This document shows, in pieces, positions 1 through 9,657 of a stretch of 64,000 nt of DNA (position 1 is its first letter; each line of letters opens with the position of its first letter). The translations under genes and the position numbers were made by a program. The notes beneath the pieces are model-generated. The model was not told the origin of the DNA. It searched no databases and saw only the letters and a list, made by a program, of their open reading frames with translations. The stretch covers positions 620,001 to 684,000 of the forward strand of contig JAVHNS010000002.1 of assembly GCA_036872755.1 (NCBI GenBank), in the 5' to 3' direction. This DNA is from Orbilia blumenaviensis. Its lineage: Eukaryota; Ascomycota; Orbiliomycetes; Orbiliales; Orbiliaceae.

Positions 1-1590
1 AGACAAGTCCTGCATCAGGGGTTATAATCAAGCAAGGGGTACTGGATCGTTCGACCAGATTTTTTGATCAGAGATACTTTCTTAGCTACTTTCTATTTAC
101 ATCTTTTAAAGAGAACGTCAGTACTTCCTAAGTTCATACTCGGTCTTTTGTACGCTAATTAGGCATGTATGTTAGGCATGTATGACGGCTGATTACGTAG
201 TAATAGGTAAGATATGACATAGCGTTGGTTGTCAAGTACTTAGGTATACCACTTCGGACACGGGGCGAGAAACTCCGTGTGGTATTTAGAACATCACGTC
301 GACAAGGTTTGTAGGTCGATGTCGACTACCCCTAAATTTAAGATATATACCTATGATCTGAGTGATAGAATACGTCTAAGTGTACCCCTTTGACTCTCTG
401 CCAAACCCCACCTTTGCTATGAAGGAATTGTATTGATTCGAATACCTGATAGAGGACAAATAAATGTAATAATTGAGTTTGATTTCCATGTATTCCCGTT
501 TCTGTCTTAGACGAGATATTAGTTACGAATGTTATGTAAACCTAATACGAATAGATGTTTTCCGCGCAAATGAAAAATACGACGGGGTTTGTGTGATAAC
601 GATACTTTCCAGATATTTGGATAGATTTCGTTATACTGATAGCCGGAAACCCTTTTCGAAATTTGATATCAGTAGGCTGCCAGGGTCGCTAAGCTGGACG
701 GTAAGTTCCACACCCGGATTTCAAACTCGGGACCACAAGGTTTTGTGGCGGTCTGCTATCTAGAAAGCTTATGTCCGCTATTAATGAGCTTCTGGAAGCG
801 ACATTCATTGGGAAAACCACCAACCTTTCAAAAAATCCTTTTAGAGGGGCAAATTGTTCCCTATTGGTGGCTTTTCAGCCCTAGCTGTCAATGCAACGTC
901 TGCCTCCGGTTTCTGCATGCCGTATATGCCCGAAAATAGTAATGCATGCTTTGCCTGTGGAGTAACATATCGCCCTGCCGTGTTTTGGACATATCAATTC
1001 CGGAGCCTTTTCTTTAGTGATTTCTGAGTTGGGACCTTTTTGTGTCACTATTACGACAGAACATAACATAAGTGTCTATATATGTTCCGAGATTTTAACG
1101 GTACGGCTGGCAATGAAATTTAATATATTCTCGTGATAACCTAGACTGCTAAAGCTGTTATCTTGTATTGATTGGTGCTTATCGCTGGTAGAACCTAGTC
1201 AGTGGTGCAGGTACAATTTTCCCCAGGAATTAGAAGTTTGGTCTAAGCAGTCATACAGGAATTACTGAACAATAATAACTAGTCCTAGAGTTGCCCCTGT
1301 TCTGATTTTTTAATGATGTAATTCACATGGACAGGCTACCGAGCGTTTCGGGAACTAAATATCACTAGTAAAAATTCGCATATAAACAAGAATATCGCCA
1401 TAATATAATCCAAATGAATAATGGATGGATATATATGTATATATATTGTATGTATATATTTAAGGATTTCAGTTCCGCGGTATATTATTGACAATTACTT
1501 AGTATTTGTGCTAGTAATTCTTGATACAAGTAAACTAACAATCCGGGATTCTTGTCATAATTACAAGTAATTATAATTCAATTCTACAAT
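1..1590. other. AT-rich intergenic DNA, no gene seen
   Basis: No open frame here begins with a convincing ATG, shows a recognisable domain or can be joined by splice sites. The stretch is AT-rich, with TA-rich runs near 1425-1460. I see no RNA gene. Confidence 0.6.
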
Positions 1591-2140
1591 CAAGTTTATA
1601 AATATGATAGCCAAAATGTGTCAAAAGGATACATAAAACAACACCACGCAATATACATATATACGTATATATGTATATATAATACCTAACGATGGTTACT
1701 TTCTTATTTGTAGCAGCAAATACACAATCTTATTGAAGAAGTCACGGTACTAGCAAGAAAGTGTGCAAGACTTTTCAAATAGACTGTATTATTTAATTAC
1801 TGGAGAAAAGTCGGACAGCTAGACAGCTAGACAGTTAGACAGCGAGAATTTTAGTGGCTACTTCTGACTGACGTCTGGCTGTCTGGCTGTCTGGCTCTCT
1901 GACTTTTCTTCAGCCCCTGGCTAGGCAGGTGGGCAGGCTGGTGGCAGGCTGGTGGCCGAACATAATTATGAAAAATTAACACACTTATGCGTGGCTGAAC
2001 ATAATTATGAAAAATTAACACACTTATGCCTCGCTTAAGTTGTAGTGTGTATATTTTGCGAAGTTGTAATATGTATTTTGCACGGTTTTGTATTATGTAT
2101 CCTTTTGACACATTTTGGTAGCCATATATAGTAAACATGT
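1591..2140. mobile_element. Foldback / MITE-like element with about 75-bp terminal inverted repeats
   Basis: The left arm (about 1591-1662) and right arm (about 2067-2140) are imperfect inverted repeats. Their core is a perfect 26-bp match: 1611-1636 against the reverse complement of 2093-2118. Inside lies a second inverted pair made of tandem 8-mers: units like GACAGCTA (1814-1842) face units like GGCTGTCT (1876-1899). A direct duplication of about 39 bp, containing AACATAATTATG, fills about 1953-2030. There is no transposase frame, so this would be non-autonomous. I did not find a clear target-site duplication. Differences between arms are mostly C/T or G/A, which fits either decay by repeat-induced mutation or G-U pairing in RNA. 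Confidence 0.6.
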
Positions 2141-2462
2141 GGGATTTATGTTCTGATAACGGTGTACATACATATACTTGAAAGCCTGCAAGGAATAATA
2201 ATAACATGAATTTGTTGGATATACACTTAATTTAAAGCTCTGAGAGAGCGTTAAGCCAAAAGGCTGCCCGCGTTACCATACCTTATCTGATCTTCACTAC
2301 ATACCCAACAGAGAGCTCTGTTATTGAGCCGATTAATACTATTTACCTAATTGTTTCCAGAAGATCATATGGTATTTTGACATGTTATATACTTAGTTAT
2401 TTAATATACAACGAGGTTTTAGGCGTCTAGCTATAGGGGTCTATTGAACGAATCTCGGACTC

Positions 2463-2633
2463 TTGCCGTATGGGGTTTTGGTTGGTCTCTCAAGACGGTT
2501 TATAAAAAAAAGGAAACTTAAAACAGTATAAATAACGATTTGAAAGAGAACAAGACGGCTTGCATTCTTTCTAAAAAATTTTAATATTCGGAAGCAGTCC
2601 CAGAAGAGTACCCAAACCCCTTAATTACGGTAT
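2463..2633. mobile_element. MITE copy A (about 170 bp)
   Basis: First of three copies of a short non-coding element in this window, with the others at 35903-36068 and 37603-37777. It begins with GCCGTATGGGGTTTTGG and ends with a run of C followed by TACGGTA, an inverted-repeat end. The shared interior includes CAAGACGGTTTATA, then GGAAACTTAAAACAG, then GATTTGAAAGAGAA and GACGGCTTGC. It has no coding capacity. Ends with ACCGTA/TACGGT flanked by TA suggest a Tc1/mariner (Stowaway-like) MITE; that superfamily is inference. Confidence 0.7.
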
Positions 2634-3206
2634 ACATAAGTGAGTCGTAAACTCTACAAATGCAACCTCAAAACGCTGGCACCGATAGATAATTATGAGC
2701 ATATAATTTTTGTTTTATAGATTGTTCTGTCAAAGATATATATATTTACAAGCCAGCGGATCAAGCTGGCTTTGAATGGTAAAACTGTGCCATGATTAAT
2801 CCAACACCCACAGGCATTAGTTACGCTTTTTGGATGCCCAGGACACTCTTTATACGTACACATCCGCCCCGACCTTCGAAATCTCTTTTGCACGCTTCTC
2901 GGCCTCTAGTCCTTCAATAGGTGTGACTCCAGTTAGTTCTAAAACTGAAGTATTCGGCTGTTCGGTACATGAACTCACCTGACCTATGGGCAGCCATATC
3001 ATAACCGTATGGCTCCCAACCATTATATATATGTTTGATGATTTGTGGGGTGAACGAGGCTTCTTCGAACCTCCGCGTAAGCATTCAAGCAGCCGCCAAA
3101 ACGATAAAGGCCCCGCGGCCCCGCCACGCCGGTAGGCGATGGCTTTGCAAGCTTTGCGCAATATATATTCGGCAAAAGCACAGTCCTTTGCTCTTGATTT
3201 GGCGTC
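2634..3206. other. Intergenic, no gene seen
   Basis: Short overlapping frames only, none with a domain or credible start. GC content rises towards the right end, where the GC hairpin cluster begins. Confidence 0.5.
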
Positions 3207-3607
3207 ATGGCGGCGCCGTTAACTGGCGCTCGCCATATTTTTGGAGGGCCGGGGCTTTGCCCCTGGCCCTCGATTTAGCATCATACCCAGTGGTAGACGC
3301 ATAAATGCCATTTGACTGCCTTGGCCGCCATGTTAATTTCCTCGGCGCAGAAATTACTTAAGTATATACTTATATATGCGTACTCATGATAGTCTTGACT
3401 CATACTTTGCAAATACATTCTGGTGTCCACATGTCCATGGATATAATCCGGCCAAGGGTCAGCAAGAATTCATGCTATATCTGGAGTTTGGCAGGGGGGC
3501 CAAACCACCCCCATGCCCAAGGCTTTCATAGGGGGCACATGATGACTGTGAAGCTAGGGGGTCCGGCAAAGAACCCCCATAGCTTTGTCGGCCTGGGTGG
3601 CCGATTG
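3207..3607. repeat. Cluster of GC-rich hairpins in AT-rich DNA
   Basis: At least five perfect or near-perfect hairpins lie close together. 3207-3236 has an 11-bp stem, ATGGCGGCGCC, with one bulged base in the 3' arm. 3244-3271 has a 12-bp stem, GAGGGCCGGGGC, loop TTT, with one bulge in the 3' arm. 3486-3505 has a 7-bp stem GTTTGGC. 3552-3584 has an 11-bp stem AGCTAGGGGGT with one bulge in the 3' arm and overlaps an alternative stem (3563-3571 with 3583-3591). 3587-3607 has stem TCGGCC. GC hairpin clusters of this kind are typical of fungal mitochondrial intergenic DNA, so a nuclear copy of mitochondrial DNA is possible; no mitochondrial gene was recognised. Confidence 0.6.
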
Positions 3608-5163
3608 ACCTATAGACCGCATTCTTGAGGAGGCCGATTTGGCGGAATTCCTGAGGCCGAAATATTTAAGCATTCATATAGTTCACCAATCCGGCATGGG
3701 AAAGCGTAGAACTCATATGCTAGGTCCGACGCGCTCCGCTGGTATGTCGTGAATGATTGGGCATTCGTTCCCATGGTATGTAGTAGTCTAGGTGTCAGAT
3801 CCCGGACAGCTGTTAACAGATGTGATATGTATTTAGTAGAAAAGTCTGACTTATGTGGTTCTTGGTAGTATAGACTTTCGGCCATGGGGGCTCAATATGA
3901 TGGCAGCATACCTTGATATTTTCCTCCCATGCGTTCACATTTCGTATCGGATGCCACGAACTAAGGACCATGAAGTGAAGAGAAAATTATCTTCTCTAAG
4001 AGGGGGGGATGGGAGGGCTTATATACTTGAATCCGAGGATCGTAGGGGAATATTACTACAATCTACGAGTTCGGGTAGGAGCGTGCTCGGTATTTTTTTG
4101 GGAAGTTGATATAGGAGCGGGCAGGGGATGGAAGCTTGGGGAATGGTCCGGGCTTTTTGCAAGTGATATCATCATGTAAACTCTGCATTATGGCGAGTTA
4201 GTTTCGCTAGTGCTTGATTCTTTATAACCTCAATTTTTAAGTATACATTTGTAGTTCGGGCATCTAGAACCGAGACTATTATAATTCTACATAAACATGC
4301 TCTCAATTATGGGTCTTGTAAGTCGTGGGTAAGTATATATAGTGTTATATATATACAGTAATCGGAATGGTATTCCTACAAGCACCAAGATGTATAAGAC
4401 TACAAGATTGTTTAAGCCGTCTCATGGCATGTCAAATTAGAAACGGGAAGGGGTAGAAATAGTTTCCCCAAAAGTTTTCCCGAAAGTTTTCCCAACAGCC
4501 TATCTAAAAGTTTACCCCAAAAAGGTTGATAGTTTTCCTGGTGACCTAATTAGACATAACAAGAGGTCCAAAAGTTTTCCGGTGAGTCTCATAACTATAG
4601 AAGGCTATTATAACTGTATAGTTGTATGTAGAGTATAATACTTATGTTAAATTGTTTACATCGATAGCTGTGTCGGTATGTGTTAAAGGTGTTATGCTTC
4701 GTTGAGGCTGGTTTACGGGGTACTGTTAAGGCTTGATCATAGAATTACACCTGACTATCTAAATATTTGAGTGGCATCTACCTGTAGAAAAAATTTAGAT
4801 CTATCTCTGACAGCAATAACGCTTGAAGATTCAACTACTGTAGTATTCGATTTAAAGCCGTAAAATTTAACTTACTCGCGCTCACTACTCCAGGGTGACG
4901 AGGCGTGAAATATAAATTGGTCGGTGAAACCGACTGTAGGGACCTATTGTTGATGCTCGGTGGGTATCTGATAAACATAATAATACTACTTTTCCGATCA
5001 AGACCCCAAACGCCAGTAACCGTGACCAAAACCAGAGCTAGAAAAGTGACAACGCCAGTAAAAGAATGCTGTGTATAATCAGAACAAAACTCAGAACAAT
5101 GGAATACCCGCTAAAATGCGATGCACAAAATAGATCTTCAAAACAATAATTAATTCAAAAAAA
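3608..5163. other. Intergenic; degenerate AAAGTTTTCC tandem motif and one dispersed short repeat
   Basis: No supported gene. Between about 4460 and 4585 the motif AAAGTTTTCC recurs in degenerate form. A copy of a dispersed palindromic repeat lies at 4688-4722. The remainder is AT-rich. Confidence 0.5.
4688..4722 (+). repeat. Dispersed short palindromic repeat, copy 1 (divergent)
   Basis: Shares the core GCTTCGTTGAGGCTGGTTTA with copies at 27196, 29537 and 54721. The right end is altered (ACGGGGTA instead of ACGAGACCA). Confidence 0.55.
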
Positions 5164-5548
5164 GGGCCCCGCAACAAAAAAAAAGCCTCTTGTAAAAAAA
5201 GAGACTTGTGAAAAAACAGAAAAACGGGGCCAAAAAAAAAAAAGGACGGGACTAAGCCAAGGTCCTTGTAACAAAGGAAAAAGGGACGGGTTTAAACCAA
5301 GGTCCCTGTACAAAACTGAAGGACGGGACTAAGCCAAAGTCCTTATTACATGAAAAGGGACGGGTCTAAGCCAAGGTCCCTGTACAAAAAAAAGGACGGG
5401 ACTATGCCAAGGTCCTTGTATACATGAAAGGGACGGGTCTAAGCCAAGGTCCCACTACTTACATGAGGGGAAAGGACGGGCATAAGCCAAGGTCCTTACA
5501 GGAGGGGGGAGAAGGACGGGTCTAAGCCAAGGTCCTTCGAGAGAGAGG
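5164..5548. repeat. Minisatellite of eight 36-43 bp units, each a potential hairpin
   Basis: Eight units start at 5242, 5282, 5319, 5356, 5392, 5429, 5472 and 5512. Each has the form AAGGAC or AGGGAC, then GGG(A/T)CTAAGCCAAG, then GTCCTT or GTCCCT. The arms change together: AAGGAC always faces GTCCTT, while AGGGAC faces GTCCCT (or GTCCCA in unit 6). The first seven units alternate between the two types. A separate stem, GGCCCCG (5165-5171) with CGGGGCC (5225-5231), precedes the array. The last hairpin ends 28 bp from the stop codon of the minus-strand gene at 5566, so the array probably sits in that gene's 3' untranslated region. Confidence 0.85.
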
Positions 5549-5565
5549 GGGGGAGGGCACAAGGT

Positions 5566-6879
5566 CTAGTGCGATGGCTTGCGAAAGCCATTCGGCCAGA
5601 CCCTGTCGAAGAAGTCGGCCGTAGCCTCGGGAGGCGTCCGGCGTCTCAACTTCGGGACACGCGGAAACGTCGGCGTGTCCTGGTCCCGGCGAGCCTTGGA
5701 GGGAGACAAATTCTCCCTGAGCCTTGGCCTGGCAACAAGGCGCGGACGAGCGCCAAAGATGCCGAAACGGCTGGCGACCTTGTACTCGATAAATCCATCG
5801 GCATTATCGAGTGGGGCGGGGGCGGAAGGAAGAGAGGACGGGAGGGAGGCGAGCGGGAGCTGACGTAACGGCAAAATGTTGCCGTTATTCTCCGGATCGT
5901 AATTATTGGTATAATATTTGGCGATCGGGAGTTGTGATGTCGCCTTGCGGAGCGACTGGGCACCCTGAAAGCGGCGTGCCGGGGCGACGATGGTGGGGGC
6001 GGCGATGGTGGGGGCGACGACGGAGACTGTGGTGCCGGTAGGGAAAGCCGCGGCAGGCTTCCTGGCCTTGAGCCAGTGGGTGTCGCTGACCAGGCGCCGG
6101 GAGACCTTGGTGGCTGCCTGGATTTCGAGCCGTTCTTCGGTCAGGAGCTCGCACCTGTAGCTCCTGGTGCCGAAGACACGGGCCGTCCCGGTCAACGGTG
6201 GGGCGGCCGGAGACCCAACGCTCATCTCGGCTTCGGTGGGGGCTCTGACTGTTGGGTGGAGGGTGGGGCAGGCACTGGACATGATGTCCATGCCCTCGAT
6301 TTCCCGCATGAGGGCCTTTGACTCCGTCTCGAGGGAGTCTGGGGAGGCGATATCCGATAGAGTCGAGACTCCGTGGTCTGGACTCGGTGCTGGTTCTGCT
6401 GGGGTGGCCACTGTTGGCTCGGGCCCCGGTTGCCCCTTCCTTGGGCGGTCGTTTCCTTGCTGGCGATCGAGTGCGTACTGGCATGCCGCCCTTATATCCT
6501 CCAAAGCAGCGATCCGCCTCTTGACGAAGCCGCCTCCGATCTTGGAGATCTCGTTATTTCCGGGGGAGGGCCTCGAGAACTGCTGAACCCGGTTTTGGAC
6601 ATGCTTAGGTCCAAGGTGCTTGAGTCCTGTGAGTGAGGACTTTTTTGGAACCGCTTGGGGGGGCTCTGCTCGCTGGGACCAGGTTTCAATCAAACCTTTG
6701 ATTTTGCTGGGGGCCGGTGCTGGGACTGGCTGTGATGGGGAGACTGCTCTGTCGGCAGCCATTGCCCTGGCGATGACCTCGTTAATGCTGGCAAACCGAC
6801 GTCGGTTGCTGGTCGGGGAGGTAATTTGTCCAAGGGACCAAGAAGGGGAGGAAGTAAGAGGCGTCGAATGGTGAACCAT
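5566..6879 (-). CDS. Orphan proline/alanine/serine-rich protein, 437 aa
   Basis: Single open exon of 437 codons starting ATG GTT CAC CAT. I do not recognise the family. The protein is basic and low in complexity, rich in Pro, Ala, Ser and Arg. It has no signal peptide, membrane segment or known motif that I can see. A short internal repeat around VVAPTIAAPTIVAPA reflects a tandem GATGGTGGGGGC repeat near 5988-6020. The C-terminal third (FDRVWPNGF near the end) looks less repetitive and may be the conserved part. GC content is far higher than in flanking DNA, and competing frames on both strands are shorter. The 3' side carries the hairpin array, while the 5' leader carries a 9-bp microsatellite. 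It is probably a lineage-specific gene; whether it is expressed is not shown by the sequence. Confidence 0.6.
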   Translation of the reverse strand: MVHHSTPLTSSPSWSLGQITSPTSNRRRFASINEVIARAMAADRAVSPSQPVPAPAPSKIKGLIETWSQRAEPPQAVPKKSSLTGLKHLGPKHVQNRVQQFSRPSPGNNEISKIGGGFVKRRIAALEDIRAACQYALDRQQGNDRPRKGQPGPEPTVATPAEPAPSPDHGVSTLSDIASPDSLETESKALMREIEGMDIMSSACPTLHPTVRAPTEAEMSVGSPAAPPLTGTARVFGTRSYRCELLTEERLEIQAATKVSRRLVSDTHWLKARKPAAAFPTGTTVSVVAPTIAAPTIVAPARRFQGAQSLRKATSQLPIAKYYTNNYDPENNGNILPLRQLPLASLPSSLPSAPAPLDNADGFIEYKVASRFGIFGARPRLVARPRLRENLSPSKARRDQDTPTFPRVPKLRRRTPPEATADFFDRVWPNGFRKPSH

Positions 6880-7475
6880 CTTGACGGCTTGGTAAAAATA
6901 ATTTGTTTATATACCTGAGTATATATGAAAGCAATAAGAGACAAAAAGCACAAAAGCAAAAGGTACAGAGTACAGAGTATAGAGTACAGAGTACAGAAGC
7001 AGAAGAGAAACTTGAGAACTTGCAAGGTTGGTATGGAGAGGATCGAAGATAGAGCGGAGTTGAGGAGAAAAGGAAGAAAAGGAAGAAGAAACCGGGGAGG
7101 TATCGAAACAGGGGGGTTCTTATACTCGTCCATTTGATCGCAGTATCAACGTCGATATATGAAATGATATTGGGATATTACCTGAATATGACAGGAATAT
7201 TGATGTCGACGACGAATTTTTGAGATCGTCGGTGGGGGAATATAGTTTATTGTGTCTGTAAGCCCACAAATTAATGGGGGAGGGGACTCTGAAGGCGCTT
7301 CCATTCTCCCAGTAGGAGGGGCCTTGATATCATGATGTGCTCTATCCATGAGAAGGAACGAGAGGGAGGATAAGAAGAGAGAGACAGAATCCGATGTTTA
7401 TAGGCCTCCGAGTGGGTTCCACCTGCCGCGAAGATATCAGTGGACCCTGTTTTCCAGTTGGTACATGGCCGTAGA

Positions 7476-7513
<38 letters not shown>

Positions 7514-7611
7514 GGCTTCGACAATAATAAAAAGGACTATCTCCCGCCCATATATTGCCCCGTAATTGATCCACAAATGAATTTTGGACCCAAATAAATA
7601 CCAAAATTGCC
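6880..7611. other. Intergenic with 9-bp microsatellite and a 29-T run
   Basis: Contains a TACAGAGTA-type microsatellite (about 6963-6998) in the likely leader of the minus-strand gene, and a run of 29 T at 7482-7510 downstream of MED11. No gene seen. Confidence 0.6.
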
Positions 7612-8213
7612 CTAGACAGCATTTTCTCCCTCGACATCCATCCTGAGGTCCAGTTTTTCGCCTTCCTCGAGTTGCTTAGCCTCCACCATCTCTCGGGCTT
7701 TCTTCCATAGTTCTTGATCCATTTTCTTCCCGACGGAGTCCGACCTCCCGCTAAGGGCTCCAATATCAAGGCCAGTAGCAGAGCTGCTACCTGCAGCTGG
7801 AGGTGCAGAACCTGCTGGCGAGGTAAGGACAGCGGGCAAGGGAATATCCGCTTGCTCCAGGGCATATATCTGGCGTTTCAAAGCCGATATTATAGACTGT
7901 ACCGAGCTATGGTACTGTGCTGACTGCGTCCTGAAGGTAGATTGGGACGGCTTTGGTGAGGAAAGTGTGGTTATGGCAGCTGATGCCGTTGTGAGCAATG
8001 ATGATATTTCCTAAATTGTGTGTTAGTATAATTGTTTGTAAAGATATATAGAAGTGTAACCGGCTAACTACTATGTAGTATGCAAATGGGAAGCTCTTAT
8101 CTATGTGGTCTTACCTGATCGATTTTGTTCAGCTGCTTTATTCTGTCTGCTGGAGTGAACTCGGACGACTGGGTGTTCGGCTCCGTTGGAGCATCGAGCG
8201 GAGAGGAGGCCAT
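7612..8213 (-). CDS. MED11: Mediator complex subunit 11
   Basis: Two exons: 8213-8115 (33 codons) and 8010-7612, joined by an intron of 104 nt with donor GTAAGA and acceptor TTTAG, phase 0; 165 aa. The N-terminus contains FTPADRIKQLNKIDQEISSLL, the conserved first helix of Med11, followed by a helical segment around QSIISALKRQIYALEQADIPLP. Med11 pairs with Med22 in the head module of Mediator, contacting RNA polymerase II and TFIIH. The C-terminal tail (GKKMDQELWKKAREMVEAK) is charged and helical. The start ATG lies 333 bp from the ATG of the divergent ATP16, so they share a promoter. Family assignment rests on the N-terminal motif and length. Confidence 0.85.
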
Positions 8214-8546
8214 GATGACGATATTGAAGCGGCCAAGTTATAGGAAAGGGTTATCCGGGAATGGCAACGGAGACTATTGCGGGTGTCAGCCGGAGGGATG
8301 GAGCAGTTGATGTCAATAGATTTGATTAGATGTCGAGATATCAAATTGCGGTGGGACGTGATCTTGGATGAAGCCGGCGGACGTGTTGCGAAGACCGCAG
8401 TCTTGGCGCCATCCGTTCCGCCCGCCAAAATTTCGGAACTTCAAACTGCAGACGTCAACCCGCCCCATCCCACCACTGACCACATTCCCGATCTTGACCA
8501 GAAGTCTAACTTCCTCCCCGCTATCTCCTCCCTCCAATCACCTACA
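8214..8546. promoter_or_regulatory. Shared divergent promoter of MED11 and ATP16
   Basis: 333 bp separate the two start codons, which face away from each other. A CT-rich stretch lies just upstream of the ATP16 start. No factor site was identified with confidence. Confidence 0.6.
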
Positions 8547-9387
8547 ATGCAGTCTCTGCGTCTCCTCCGAACCGCCGCCCTCAGGGCCAAGCCCATGTCC
8601 TCAGCAATCCGTGCGCCAGTACGAAGAGGATATGCTGAGGCTGTTGCCTCGGATAAGATCAAGCTTAGTCTGACTCTTCCTCATCAGGTAGGATCAATTG
8701 GGTCTTCTGTATCTCTCGTGTAGAATATATACTAAATTTTTTGAACTTCTAGGCTATCTACAAGGCCACCGATGTGTATGACCCCCACTCGAAACCGCCG
8801 ATATTTCCCGCCTCGACTAATATGTATTTTGCGTTTTGAATGGAATAGTGTCCAGGTCAACATCCCAGCCGAATCCGGTGTCATGGGTGTCCTCGCGAAC
8901 CACGTTCCATCGATCGAGCAATTGAAGGCCGGTGTTGTCGATATCATCGAGGAGGGTGGTGCTAGCAAGCAATTCTTCGGTATGGGGAAAATGGCTCAGC
9001 AAGGTTGATATGCGAGAGATAGCGGCGAGGTGGCTGACATAGGTTATTTTAGTCTCCGGTGGATTCGCTGTTGTGCAGCCAAACAGCAGGTTGAGCATCA
9101 ACGCTGTTGAGGCTTACACTCTCGATGAGTTCAGCTTGGATGTAAGGATAGGATATCTGGGTTCCGTACGTGCGAATGACGAGAGCTAACTACTGAACCC
9201 CGAATAGGCCGTCAAGTCCCAGCTGGTAGAGGCCAACAAGATCGCTTCCGGCAGTGGTAGCGAGCAGGATATCGCCGAGGCAAAGATCGAAGTCGAGGTT
9301 AGTACCGTATTGCTGGGTTTTTATATTATTCAATGCTAATGAACGAGTTAGGTTCTTGAGACATTACAGGCCGCCCTTAAGGCTTAA
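8547..9387 (+). CDS. ATP16: Mitochondrial F1F0 ATP synthase delta subunit
   Basis: Six exons: 8547-8687, 8753-8775, 8849-8979, 9053-9141, 9208-9297, 9352-9387; 510 nt, 169 aa. All introns are GT..AG and phases fit. The second exon is only 23 nt. The protein has a mitochondrial presequence (about residues 1-35, Arg/Ala/Ser-rich) followed by the family signature VQVNIPAESGVMGVLANHVP and SGGFAVVQPNSRLSINAVEA, and a C-terminal helical hairpin (SEQDIAEAKIEVEVLETLQAAL). This subunit, equivalent to bacterial epsilon, sits in the central stalk and couples rotation of the c-ring to F1. Length matches fungal homologues (about 160-170 aa). Confidence 0.95.
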
Positions 9388-9657
9388 TTTCGTTAACACA
9401 CTGGTTCCCTCCCGGAACACATCTTCGTGTACATTTACTTTGGTTTTCTTTTGAAATGCTCCCCTAAAAAGAAAGTATATATGGTGAATTGATAGCAATT
9501 GGATGAGTGATATCCAGTCATAGATTCTATTCCAAAAAAAAAAAGTCTTACTTGCATTGTGTCATGTTACAAGTGGGGATCCTTTGGCCATCCACACGGC
9601 TATGTACAGCGGTATAAGGTACTATATACAGATTTGGTGTGGTAAAATGCTCGTTTG

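Noticed and set aside
700..735. tRNA T-arm-like sequence (ACCCGGATTTCAAACTCGGG)
   Set aside because: No acceptor, D or anticodon arms can be placed around it on either strand.
1851..2207. Minus-strand open frame of 118 codons
   Set aside because: Falls inside the foldback element and its translation reflects the tandem repeats.
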